A stretch of 64,000 nucleotides of DNA from Elmis aenea (taxonomy: Eukaryota; Arthropoda; Insecta; Coleoptera; Elmidae). Below the pieces are notes generated by a model. The model was not told the DNA's origin. It did no database searches and worked only from the letters and a program-made list of their open reading frames with translations. Shown in pieces: positions 42,178 through 52,862 of the stretch (position 1 is its first letter; each line of letters opens with the position of its first letter). The position numbers and the translations under genes are program-made. Location: contig OX393579.1 in NCBI GenBank assembly GCA_947652605.1, positions 19,799,674 to 19,863,673 of the forward strand, in the 5' to 3' direction.

Positions 42178-43922
42178 AAAGTTTGCAATTTGAAGCAGTT
42201 TTTATTATCTTAATTATTAGACCTAACTCTTAAATGTCTTTATTTTGTCACTATCATTACACAATGACGAATTTAACAGAAATTTAAGTCGTCATTTGTT
42301 GACTAGGCCTTGGCTGGTACTCGAAAAGTCCCATATGTTGGAAATATATTTGCAATTTAAAACAAATCAATAACTTGATAAAAATTGAAATCTCTATACA
42401 GGGTGAGTCACGACAGACGGCACAGAGTTTTATGGCCAAACGGTATATATTTTCAAATTTTTGTCGCGGTTAGATTATGTAAGTCAGTAAGGGCTACATT
42501 TTAAAAATATTTTCAAACATACAGGGTGCTCCCTAAAAGAGTGGCATATCAAAGTTATGCTTTTTCTTATGGAACACCCTGTATATTTTTACATTTTTCG
42601 ATTTCTCTATAAATTTACTTCAAAAAATGAACAAGGTTATACGGGTCTAAAGTCAACCGTTTTCGTGAAAATTGCATTTTCATGAAAATACAGTACTTTC
42701 AAAAATCTTCAACATTTAAAAACTTTGAGAAGTCTGAAGAAATTCGCTTGGAGATAAGATTGACAATAGATTATGTAACACTTTGCACCACCTACATTTT
42801 TAAAATATTATACAGGGCGTTTTTTGCGCTTGGTCAAACTTGTGAAACTTTAAACATCGATAACTCATTTTTTTTTAATACAACACCCTATATTTTTTTA
42901 CACCGTCTTATAGAAAATTTAATTCTCTTTCGAAAACATTAAGGCTGTTTTTCAACTAAAATTAATATTTTCCGAAATATCGCGATTTTATTGTTAATTT
43001 TTAGGTCTAAGTAATATTTTCAAGTAGGCTATGAAGGTAGACAGTGGTAATTTGAAACAATTGAAAGAAAAAACAAGAAACTTATAATTTTATCGTTGCC
43101 TACCATTTTTGACATATTTTTATAGAAAAGTTGTAGTTTTACCTTAAGTAGAGGTTTCTTAAAATTATTTATGCACTTATTTATTGCACCAGTGTTGTAA
43201 GATAATTACTAAATCCTATAAACTTTTTTTTTGTATGTTTACGATACGAAACTTGGCTCTACGCAAAACAGTACAACCATGTTTTTTTTAAATGTAAAAT
43301 TAGACAAGTCAGTATTAATTTTTTTTAAATCAGCGTTCGCGTACCTAATACAATATCAATCGGTTTTTAGAATTTGGCAAACGATCAATATCAATTATAT
43401 GAAAAATACTGTGGCCCTGATGAAAAACCTCTATTTTTAACTTAGGTATGGTAAAATTACAACTTTCTTATAAAAAAATGTCAAAAATGTGTAGGCAAGC
43501 GACAAAATGATAAGTTTCCTGTTTTATCTTTCAATTGTTTTAAATTACCGCTGTCTACCTTCATAGCCTACTTGAAAATATTACTTTGCCCTAATAATTA
43601 ACAATAAAATTGCGATATCTCGGAAAATGTCAATTTTAGGTAAAAAACAGCCTGAATGTTTTCGAAAGAGAATTAAATTTTCGATAAGACGGTGTAAAAA
43701 AATATAGTGTTGTATTTAAAAAAAATGAGTTATCGATGTTTAAGGTTTCACAACTTTGACCAAGCGTACTTTTTGAGTACCAGCCAAGGCCGAGTCAACA
43801 AATGACGACTTAAATTTCTGTTAAATTCGTCATTGTGTAATGATAGTGACAAAATAAAGACATTTAAGAGTTGGGTCTAATAATTAAGATTAAAAAAACT
43901 GCTTCAAATGGCAAACTTTGTG
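42178..43922. mobile_element. Large foldback element family I, downstream of the CoA-transferase gene
   Basis: A 1.74-kb palindromic element. TCGTCATTTGTTGACTAGGC (near 42290) faces GCCGAGTCAACAAATGACGA (near 43789), and CTTTCGAAAACATTAAGGCT (near 42924) faces GCCTGAATGTTTTCGAAAG. CACCCTGTATA motifs occur inside. The ORFs are palindrome by-products. Confidence 0.82.
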
Positions 43923-45499
43923 ACAATAATGTATCTGCTCATATAATGCACAATTATTACATTGTTTATTATTTAGTTTAATTTGCTGTTAACTTTGTTT
44001 GATCTATTAAATTTTTCAATTATAAATTTTTACCAATAAAAACTTGCTTGAAAAACCCAAAAAGTTCTTATTTGGAGGAATCAATAGTCATTATGAAAAC
44101 CAATGTTTTTTGCAAAACATTGAAATGTATTAAACATTTTAAGTTTTGCCAAAATTCAGTTTTATTTTTATTTTTCATCAAGACTTTTTTTTAGATCGTA
44201 CTCCTGAAGGAAATTTGGTAATGCAAACCTCAGGTCTTTAAATGTTTCCATCACGTTGTTCTCTATTAATATGTCACCATTGTTAAGTTAAATCTGTTGA
44301 TCCATATCCTAATCATACAAAAAGTGAAAAAAATCATAAATAAGCAACCACAAAATTAAAATGATTTTCCAGTCCAATTTTATATTAAATCATTTGAATA
44401 TTTATAAAACTACTTAATTCAAACATAGTGTGTGTTAAAACATTTGATAATAGCAACTAAGAGGTAAAGTACTATACAGGGTGTTTCTTAAATATTGCGA
44501 AAAACTTGGGGAAGTAATTTCTTATCGAAAATTAAGGGGGGTCTTTCATATAATTTTTTTTCTTATATGTCTCCTTTCGGAGTTACACCCCACTAAAGAG
44601 CTGTAAAATTAGGTTTTTATTTTATTTCTCAAATTTGGAGATGTGTAGGAGGATGATATTTGGTAGATGTTTTATAATTATTGAAAGGTTTCCTGTAGTA
44701 ATATTTTCAATCATCTCCTATCCTTACGAGGGGCTGAAAAGTGCGACCCCTGTTGTTTTTTTTTTATCAGAACTTTTTGGAGGCTTGAAATTTTGCAATT
44801 TTAATTTTTTTTTTGTACATTAACTCAAATAGAAGAGGCAATGCAGATGTAAAGAAAGCCATATTATACGATTTCCCAAGCTACAGTCCTTAAGTCATTA
44901 TTATATATATTTTTTAATGAATTTCAGTTTAATATTTGATTAAATATTTCCAATACAAAAATACAATTTTATTTTCAAAATATTTATTGTACAAGTTATA
45001 ATACAAATATAATTTTTTCTATACTTTATTATCCATCCATATAATCAACATAATAACAATATACATTAAAATTGCATTCCAACTAGATTAAAAATTAAAA
45101 TGTGTCCAATAAAATAGGTATTTATAAAATAGTCTACACATAATTATCACACAGTTAGAATCACTTGTAAATAACTGTTAAAAAAGTTAAAATTGTATGT
45201 TATTAAATTGTACACCAAAAAGTTTTAATAATGTTACAATTCAAACATGTTTTACATAAAAATTGCCTCTATTGGAAAAAAAATATTGAGTTTATTTCTT
45301 TAGTTTCGGCATGATATATTTTTGAAAATAAATATAGGCATAACCTCACGTTGGGTTAGGGAGGGAGGCACCGGTGAATAGTGAAAAACCATTGAATAAT
45401 GTTTATTCAATGTGAAAAACAGCAAGAAGTGAAGCATAGCCTCTATTTAGCTTGTAAATGTATTTAGGGGCTGAAAAAAGAAAATTAAGATAAAGAAGT
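43923..45499. other. No gene seen; one foldback arm
   Basis: CAGGGTGTTTCTTAAATATT near 44476 begins a single arm running to about 44900. The rest is AT-rich. Confidence 0.45.
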
Positions 45500-45631
45500 A
45501 GAAGAAGACCAAGAACAAAATGAGAAAACGAAGTAAGACAGAGACTAGAAGACAAAGGAGTCAGCTGGAGAGATGTGCCAGAGTTAACAACCAATGATAG
45601 ACAGGGGTGGATAAGCATAATCAAGAATTAG
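45500..45631 (+). pseudogene. Remnant of a non-LTR reverse transcriptase C-terminus
   Basis: The frame reads RRRPRTK, a stop, then ENEVRQRLEDKGVSWRDVPE and a tail ending NDRQGWISIIKN. This resembles the GRPRTRW...RGLxWxE...DRxxW tail common at the end of non-LTR retrotransposon polyproteins. The internal TGA stands where Trp is usual. It is only 44 codons, so the assignment is moderate. Confidence 0.5.
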
Positions 45632-46081
45632 GAAAACGTAGCTTGACACCGAAAGGTACAAGAGGACACAATTAAGTAGAAGAATAGTAACACACTACAT
45701 ATCATTTGGTACTGCAGCAAAATAACACACAATATATGAGCCGCTCAGTTGCCAGATCGATTAACTCCACTAAACAAAAAGCAGAGAAAATTGATAAAAT
45801 AGTATACTGTACCTATTAATTTTAATTATTAAGAAAATGTATTTTAAATACAAAAAGTTAAGCATCAATCAAGTGCTCTGGCACTAAAATCTAAAAAAAA
45901 AATCAAAAAGGGGGGTAAATTGATTTGGCTTGTAAACGACTCATTTATGATATACTGTAATAACTGCTGAGAAAAAACATATCGAACACAGTAAACAAAA
46001 GTAAAGTACACTGAACATTTAAATAAGATACACAAATACAGGTGATGAAAGCCAAGTGTAAGTGTTTGATACAGTTATAAC

Positions 46082-46434
46082 CAGTGGTGAGCTGTAGGGG
46101 GCTCGCGGGGGCGCGCGAGCCCTTTGTTAAATTATTCCTTAATTTGCGAGCCCCTTGTTCTTCTTGTTAACCATTTTCTCAATAAAAATGTATCTTAAAA
46201 TGATTGTCATTAGATACATTTGTAAAGCGACGAAGTCATGCCTATCAAGCAATGACGATTAAATTTAGAATAACCCGTCGCACAATAGAATTTTTTGAAT
46301 TATGTACAATCACTCGATTATTCACGTTTGAATTTAAAATGCCATTTTTTTTCCAACATATAATTAACATAATTTTTTTGTTTTTATTTAACTATGAGCG
46401 AGCCCTTTGTTAAAAATTTCATAGCTCACCACTG
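46082..46434. mobile_element. hAT-type MITE
   Basis: Ends CAGTGGTGAGCTGTAGGGGG and, inverted, CAGTGGTGAGCTATGAAATT, with a perfect 8-bp duplication GTTATAAC (46074-46081, 46435-46442). GAGCCCTTTGTTAAA repeats near both ends. Confidence 0.92.
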
Positions 46435-46672
46435 GTTATAACTAAAAAGTGATGATTAAGCGAAACAAAAAGAAGCGGAGTAAAACTGTACACAGCTGAC
46501 TGATATTTGAGCCCAACAATGCACCTCGCATACTATAAGAACTAGAGCATAGATTTAATTTGGCAAAGTTGCTACAGTTATGCAGATTTTTTTTCCACTT
46601 GATGGTTCAATCAAAGTTTTGCTAAGTTGGTTCAATTTTTTTTTCAACAATCGCCCTTTAACTGGTAATGAA

Positions 46673-47386
46673 TAGGCCTACCATATTTTCGTCAAGTCAA
46701 ACCGGGACACAAAAACTTTTTTTTATTAAACATAAGAAATGGGCAAAAAAAGTGGGGGGGGAGAAAATGCGCCGCAGGCGATTTTTGGAATTTTAAAAGT
46801 TTAAACGTGTTTTAATACAAAGTTAGAGTACTTTACCATCATCCAAAATTACAGATTTATGACAGAATCTTTTCTGATGTTTTTAATCAGATTGCCCCCA
46901 TCTTCTACAAAATTATTCGTAATAAAGGTAAAAATTTTTACTAATAATTTCTATTTAGATACAGAAACTATAAAGATAATGTTAATATGAATTTAAAAAA
47001 AGCAACACTTTTCAGTCAAAAATTTTAAAAACACGTAAAAACATAATAAGCTTGTGCTTAAAATTTATTTTATTGTTGCTTGTTCAAATAGCTCAAAAGT
47101 TTATGAACATCTTCAATGGCATGTACAGCATACACATGAATATTTTCCCACAAAACGCGTATGTTTGCCCCAAAAACGTGCAATTGGCAACCCTATAACA
47201 CCTGCGCAAAGACATATTACAACAAAATGGCTGAAACACGTTTTTCTTAGCTCCTCGTGTTTTTTACCCGCGCGAACAGATTTAAAAAAAAAATCGGCGC
47301 GTAATATTTTTTTCAGAAACCGGGACAAACGCGAAACCGACCGGGACATCGGGACATACCCTCTAAACCGGGACTATCCCGGCCTA
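46673..47386. mobile_element. hAT-like element
   Basis: A perfect 8-bp repeat GTAATGAA (46665-46672, 47387-47394) flanks 714 bp whose ends read TAGGCCTACCATATTTTCG and, inverted, TAGGCCGGGATAGTCCCGG. The 168-codon ORF over its right half shows no transposase motif and I take it to be chance. Confidence 0.75.
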
Positions 47387-47394
47387 GTAATGAA

Positions 47395-48547
47395 TGACGA
47401 GCTCAGTTCGTCAAGGATTTTATGTGCCCAAACTGGTCACCAAAACGTCTGGTTTTTTATGCAACCTAACAATATGTATCATAAACATAGTTCCTATAGC
47501 AGAATAATCCTCTGGATCCGAATTACAGATACTCGAGGTAGTGCAGTGTTGCCAAAATAAAGAAAAACGCAATTTTATGAAATTTGAAAAATATGCGTTT
47601 TTTAATTTTTTTGATGCATAAAACTTAATAATTTTCTTATATTATCGTACTCGGCGACTTCTTTATTAAATCATTCTCTTCGATTGGCGGAATCGCACTG
47701 TCTAAAAATGTATTCTTCACGAGATTTAATAATGTATGTTTGTATGTATGTATATCTTTTATGCATTCCTATACCATTCATCCGATCCTGACCAAATTTG
47801 GCACAGACAATCTATAGGACCATGGGAAAAAGATAGGCTATATAAGAATTCCCAAAAGTTCCAAAAATTCCCAAAAGATCCAAAATTCTCAAAAGGTCCA
47901 AAAATTCTCAAAAGTTAAAAATTTTTAAAAGGTCAAAAACTCCCAAAAAAAATCAAAAATTTTCAAAAGTCAAAACGTCTGGGAACGTCCGCCGGGCGCG
48001 AGTAGTCTGTGATTGATAATCTGGGAACGTCCGCTGAGCGCGAGCGCGAGTAGTCTGTGATTAATAAAAAAAATCATCGAGCGAAGCCGAGTAACTACGC
48101 CAGTAAGTTTATAAAGCGTGACCTCATAAATTTTGGAAAGCGTGTGCAGTGTAAAATGTCATACGAGAACTTTTTTATTTTTATAAATAGGTCGCTACTA
48201 TATTAAGACGAAATTGTATCAAAATATTAGTGAACTTTTTGCAAAAAACAGAACTCAGGCATCCTTAACGGTTTTAAATAAATGTCATTTTTTTGTGACA
48301 ACTATGATAAATTAATTTGCCAGTTAAAGGGTTAACTTTCTTATTTCTTATCAACCCCATATTACATTTTCACATAATTGGCTAGGACTTCTTTCCTGTT
48401 TTCAAAAATATATCACTGATGGCAATCTATTGACAAATATTTGCTGATCAAAAAAACTATAAAGAATAGTAGTAACAGCCTGATGTTCGATACATCTTGA
48501 TGTACACATTTCTTTCGGTTAATATCAAATTTTTAACAAAAGTTGTT
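47395..48547. repeat. Low-complexity and short tandem repeats 3' of TAB1
   Basis: TATGTATGTATGTA-type microsatellite lies near 47735, a run of degenerate CCAAAAATTCTCAAAAG units at about 47855-47965, and two copies of CTGGGAACGTCCGC...AGTAGTCTGTGATT at about 47970-48064. No gene. The last part includes the TAB1 3' UTR. Confidence 0.6.
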
Positions 48548-51500
48548 CTAAAATTGAATACCATTGGGGAGTGTTCCATTTTGTCTAGCGATTTCAACAT
48601 TACGATAATACAAAGAAAAGTCTACATACGCCTCAATTTTTTGGTCAGGTCCCAACCCCATATCGGTTTCACTTCTACCATCGGAGCTGGTGGAAGTACC
48701 AGTGGTGATTGCGGTATTATGATAACTCTTGTTACTATCATTAGTTGAATTTGTTATAGTAGTTAATGAACTACCAATACTGTTCATGATTGGAAGAGGA
48801 GAAACTGAAGGATTTGTGGGTGATATGGCATTGGGCATTGGAAAATTAAAATTGCGTACAACTAATGTTATATCTTCTCGTTTTGTTGAAATGGTGCTTA
48901 GAGAATTTGACATGTACCAATCATGATGGAGACGAACTGCACGATCTACTGCTGCCTGTGCCACTCCAGTCAACGTTGCTTGTTCACGAAACTATATACA
49001 AAATATTAAAAATTAATACAGCAGTTTTTTTAACACAACATAATTTTTGTAGCAATCAGTTTCCAAATAACAGATTATAATATAAACTAAGAGAATTGAT
49101 CAAAACATTTTGTGTAGTTTATTAACAATACAAGGAGATTGTTTTGTAACACATAATGAAATTAAACTATTTTCGCATTTTATCTATAGATATGTTGTTA
49201 AATAAGAATTTTTATATATAACGACTTAATTTAAAAGAATATTTTTCCTCTTATTGGTGTCACAGTTCATATAAAATTATTAATATATACCGATATTATT
49301 TATACATCTGTAGTTCAACATAGATGGCGCAATTTTTCAAATATACGTGTGAAATCATGGCCAACTTCATTCATAATCCGCCCAGCTGCTTGCTTCGCTA
49401 CTTATATGGCTCTCAATTCCAAATTTTTTATTGTTGTGAAAATTCAAAATCGGCTGTCAAAATAGTACGTCAGGTGGCGCCCTCAGTGCAGTGATGTATT
49501 TTAAATGTCATTTATGTTCAAAAATGTCATGTTAATACTAATAATGGCAGTTAAATGTCCAAGTTAAGAAAAATTCCACAAAATTTTTAATGAATAGTTA
49601 TAACAATTATTCTTCATGATTTAATTTGCAATTTTCACTGAATTTGGGAAAAGTAAAAATATTTTTTAGCAAAGCAACAAACCTGTCAAAAAGTTGTGAG
49701 ATTGGTAAAGCACATATTTACCTCAGAAAATTTCCCATAAGCGAAGTTGATTGCTGTTGGTTACTTTTACAGGTAAATAATTATTATTCAAGTCCAAAGT
49801 TTTATAGAAATATGAGACTATCAATTTAAAAAATATAGTTATTGATATACTTCACAGGGAGCGCCAGTTGATGTACTTTTTTGACGTTTACCTGGGAACG
49901 ACGTTTATGGTCAATTGGGACGGCCATATAAGTAGCGTAGCGGATTATGAATGAAGTTGGCCATGGTGAAACTGTATATTATTAGTATACTACACTGTAG
50001 ATGGCGCTACTATATGAGAACTATGACTAATATTGCTTCATATGGTGCGTATCATATCTGATACAATATGCGGTAAGGGGTTAAGGGTAGTTCACACGGT
50101 GACATTTAAAGTCAGTCGCGACTTTTAATGTCACCGTGTGAACTACCCATTAGAAAGAGATTTTAATAATAAAAGAATCTTCATAGTCTCAGACAGCCAA
50201 GCAATGTTAAAAGCTCTTGGCTCATCAAAAGTAATCTCAGGACTTGTTCTGAACTGCATTCGGGCACTTAACGTGCTAGGAAGCAGGAATAATGTTACTC
50301 GTATGGTGTCCAGGGCACACTAATATACCAGAGAACGAGAAGGCAGATCGCCTAGCCAAAACTGGCAACGAGACACCTTTCTTCGGACCAGAACCGGCAG
50401 TTGGTACATCCTATGGAACAGCCAAATGGTGTCTTAATGACATACCAATACTGGGGTATAATGCTCATTGGAAAAGAGTAGCAGGACAAGCCCATTCTAA
50501 GGCTATCCTGTCAAAGGTCTCTACAGAAAAGGCAGAAGAAATGCTCAGGATGTGCAGAGAACACATCAGAGCAGCCAAAGGACACTGTAGGCTAAACAAA
50601 TACTTCTACATAATAGAGCTCTCAGAGATTGATATATGCACAAGATGTTGATGTATGCAGAGGATGTAGTGAAGAAGAAGAAACTCCTCTACATGTACTA
50701 TGCTAATGTGAAGGATTCATGGCCTATCGGCGTAGACTTCTGGGGAGGAAAAAGCCAACCAAGAAGAGTTAAGAAAAACACCCTCAAAGAAAATCCTGGT
50801 ATTTTTCAAAAACACAGGACTCCTTTAAGGGGCTATCACGAGAGGGTACAATAGACCAATAGGTCGCAGTACAGGAACCCGAGAAAGCGGAAATAATAGA
50901 CAAGCTATAAACCATCGATTACTACTGGGATCGTGTTTTATCTTGTCAAATACATTCAAAGATTTTGTGAAAACTAAATAATCTTTAAATTCATTTTTCC
51001 CAAAAATTTCCTATGTACGCTTGTTTTTTAATGCACTATCAGATTTAGAATTTAATTCTCTATCAGGATCAATAAAAAAGTTTACTATGTAATTTAAAAA
51101 AAGTTGACTATTGAAAGAACATACATTATGCTTTTCTGCAACAAAATAAATGTTTTTGACATTTGTCACCATAACATTCATTTTATCAGTTTTACTCACG
51201 GTCTACGTTTTACTTGTCCAATGTGCGTCAGTGTAATAAATATGAATTTTATGTAGAAAATTGATGACTGTACGAAACAAAATAAATTTTGGCCAAAAAC
51301 TTATTTATTTCAATTTTTTAACAGTATACAATATAATCCAGTTTTCTCTTTTCAAAAATTTCATTTACACCCAGTATTCAATAATTACCTGTTCAACGAG
51401 AAGTTCAGCAATGTATTTATTCACTTGTTCGGTTGCTGTTGCTTCTTCGATAGATCGATATAGTCCTGCCGACATAAGCAGTAAGAACTGACAAGATTCG

Positions 51501-52452
51501 TCTATAGTAATTCCTCCAATTATGTCCGGTTCAGCTATGATCGGTTCTTGCAAGGCCATGTTAAGGTCTTCAAACTCTTTATAACCCCCTTTAACAAGAT
51601 AATTGCCCAAACATCGAGTATTTTCTTGATTCCCAAGATGCGAACCTAAACATCAAATTTGTAATCTAGCATACAATGAAAAGTGGAAAATAATCAAATT
51701 ACATTTTCTTAAATTTTCAGTGTTAATTCCTATTTGAGATAGCCTCAAAAGTTCATCTTCATTCCTTAAATCATGATCAATGCTTAATTGAACTACTTTT
51801 AAAACTGAATTTGCATCTGTTTGACATAATAATACTCTGCTATTGCCTACATTTGCAATATATAACTTATTGTTATAAATTAATGCAATAGCAGCCGCTG
51901 TTCCTGATGACAATTCATTATTAATTCTTTTAATGTTTTCTACTACATCTGGTACTTTTTGATAAGCTTCATATGAATTTAAGCCTTCTGGAATATCATA
52001 CATTAGCGAAGTGCGTTCAGCCAATAAATCATTAATCGAGTCCATATATCCTTTCTCTACAGAAATAAATGCTTGCCTATAAAAAGTTAAATGCATTTTT
52101 CCTTCAAAATATGTACTTTAAGATTTATCTACCTTAAAACATCTCTAATTTCTTCATCTGTTTTTTTTTCATTTAGCTGCCCTAGTAATATATCTGCTGC
52201 CATTTTCTGTAAACAAAAATCCGCTGCTTTTGGTCCTTCATGTCCATCAAAAACACCATATAAATAAAGTGTTTCGTCTATCCTACAGTGACAACTACGA
52301 TCTTCAAATGGATGTTCTTCTTGTCGAAGACCATCTTCTCTATATATCTGATTATTTGAAAATCCAACTCCTGATTGTTTACATACTGGTAAATCATCTG
52401 TCCAGCTTTTGTCAGTTTGATAAGATAATTGAGTTGGTCTCAACGACCTCAT
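48548..52452 (-). CDS. TAB1: TAK1-binding protein 1 (TAB1), PP2C-like pseudophosphatase
   Basis: TAB1 binds and activates the MAP3K TAK1 in stress and innate immune signalling. Coding exons are 52452-52133, 52076-51703, 51645-51389 and 48991-48548, totalling 1395 nt and 464 aa with all phases consistent; the first two introns are 56 and 57 bp and the third is 2.4 kb. A PP2C fold spans about residues 20-350, with VFDGHEG at 67-73 and LYIANVGNSRVLL at 178-190. In active PP2C enzymes the matching sites are GDSR and S(D)GLW. Here they read GNSR and MSAGLY, so metal-binding aspartates are lost, as expected for the TAB1 pseudophosphatase. A Ser/Thr/Asn-rich linker follows. The tail AYVDFSLYYR at 438-447 matches the TAK1-binding helix of vertebrate TAB1, with its key Phe at 442. 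The protein is a little shorter than human TAB1, mostly in the linker. Intron 3 carries a retrotransposon remnant and a TIR element. Confidence 0.92.
49356..49965. mobile_element. TIR element with CATGGCCAACTTCATTCAT ends in TAB1 intron 3
   Basis: The left end CATGGCCAACTTCATTCATA and the right inverse end share about 50 bp, including GCTACTTATATGGC, apart from a small insertion on the left. GTGAAAT and GTGAAAC flank it and may be a target duplication. Confidence 0.7.
50083..50150. repeat. Near-perfect inverted repeat with 29-bp arms
   Basis: GGGTAGTTCACACGGTGACA faces TGTCACCGTGTGAACTACCC around a small loop of about 6 bp; the arms continue through an AAAGTC/GACTTT core. It could be a tiny MITE or the joined ends of a deleted element. 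Confidence 0.8.
50150..50840 (+). pseudogene. Non-LTR retrotransposon fragment: RNase H domain and CCHC tail
   Basis: The first frame gives KRIFIVSDSQAMLKAL, typical of the middle of an RNase H domain. After a one-base frameshift near 50290-50305 it continues VWCPGHTNIPENEKADRLAK, its classic C-terminal motif. Downstream a third frame reads VCRGCSEEEETPLHVLC, a stop, then CEGFMAYR, the Cys/His motif found at the end of I- or LOA-like non-LTR polyproteins. With a frameshift and a stop it is dead. It lies in TAB1 intron 3 on the opposite strand. Confidence 0.78.
50885..51388. other. Rest of TAB1 intron 3
   Basis: AT-rich intron sequence between the retrotransposon remnant and TAB1 exon 3. No further structure was seen. 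Confidence 0.4.
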
Positions 52453-52862
52453 TATTGTTTGGGTATAAAAATCATGAAATTATTAAATTTTAACTAAAAT
52501 TCTGTTATTTGCAGTAATAATAACTCACTTAATTTTTAAACAATTTTATTTTATGGAGTTATGCATCAAATTTTAATGCACTAAAAATACACGTCCAAAA
52601 ACATTTGACCTACCACAACACATTTGTTCACTGACGAAAGAGTCAATAGAACTAATATACTACGGAAGCGCTACAAATCGTGAACGAAACTGCTAATCTG
52701 GATTTCATAAAACAATAAGAATATTTTAAATTAATTACGCGTAGTAAGATGTGGACGGTAACAAACGTTTATATCATTTTGTTATACCCTGAGCATAACA
52801 ATAAATTTTTTATAGGTATATCGAAACATGAATGTTAAAAACAAAACTATTTTGTACTATAT
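52453..52862. other. Short intergenic region upstream of TAB1
   Basis: These 410 bp separate the stop codon of the unrecognised gene from the TAB1 start codon, both on the minus strand. They must hold the 3' UTR of the first and the promoter of the second. I see no repeats and no clear core motif. Confidence 0.5.

Noticed and set aside
47054..47560. 168-codon plus-strand ORF
   Set aside because: It lies over the right half of a hAT-like element, runs past its end and has no transposase motif.
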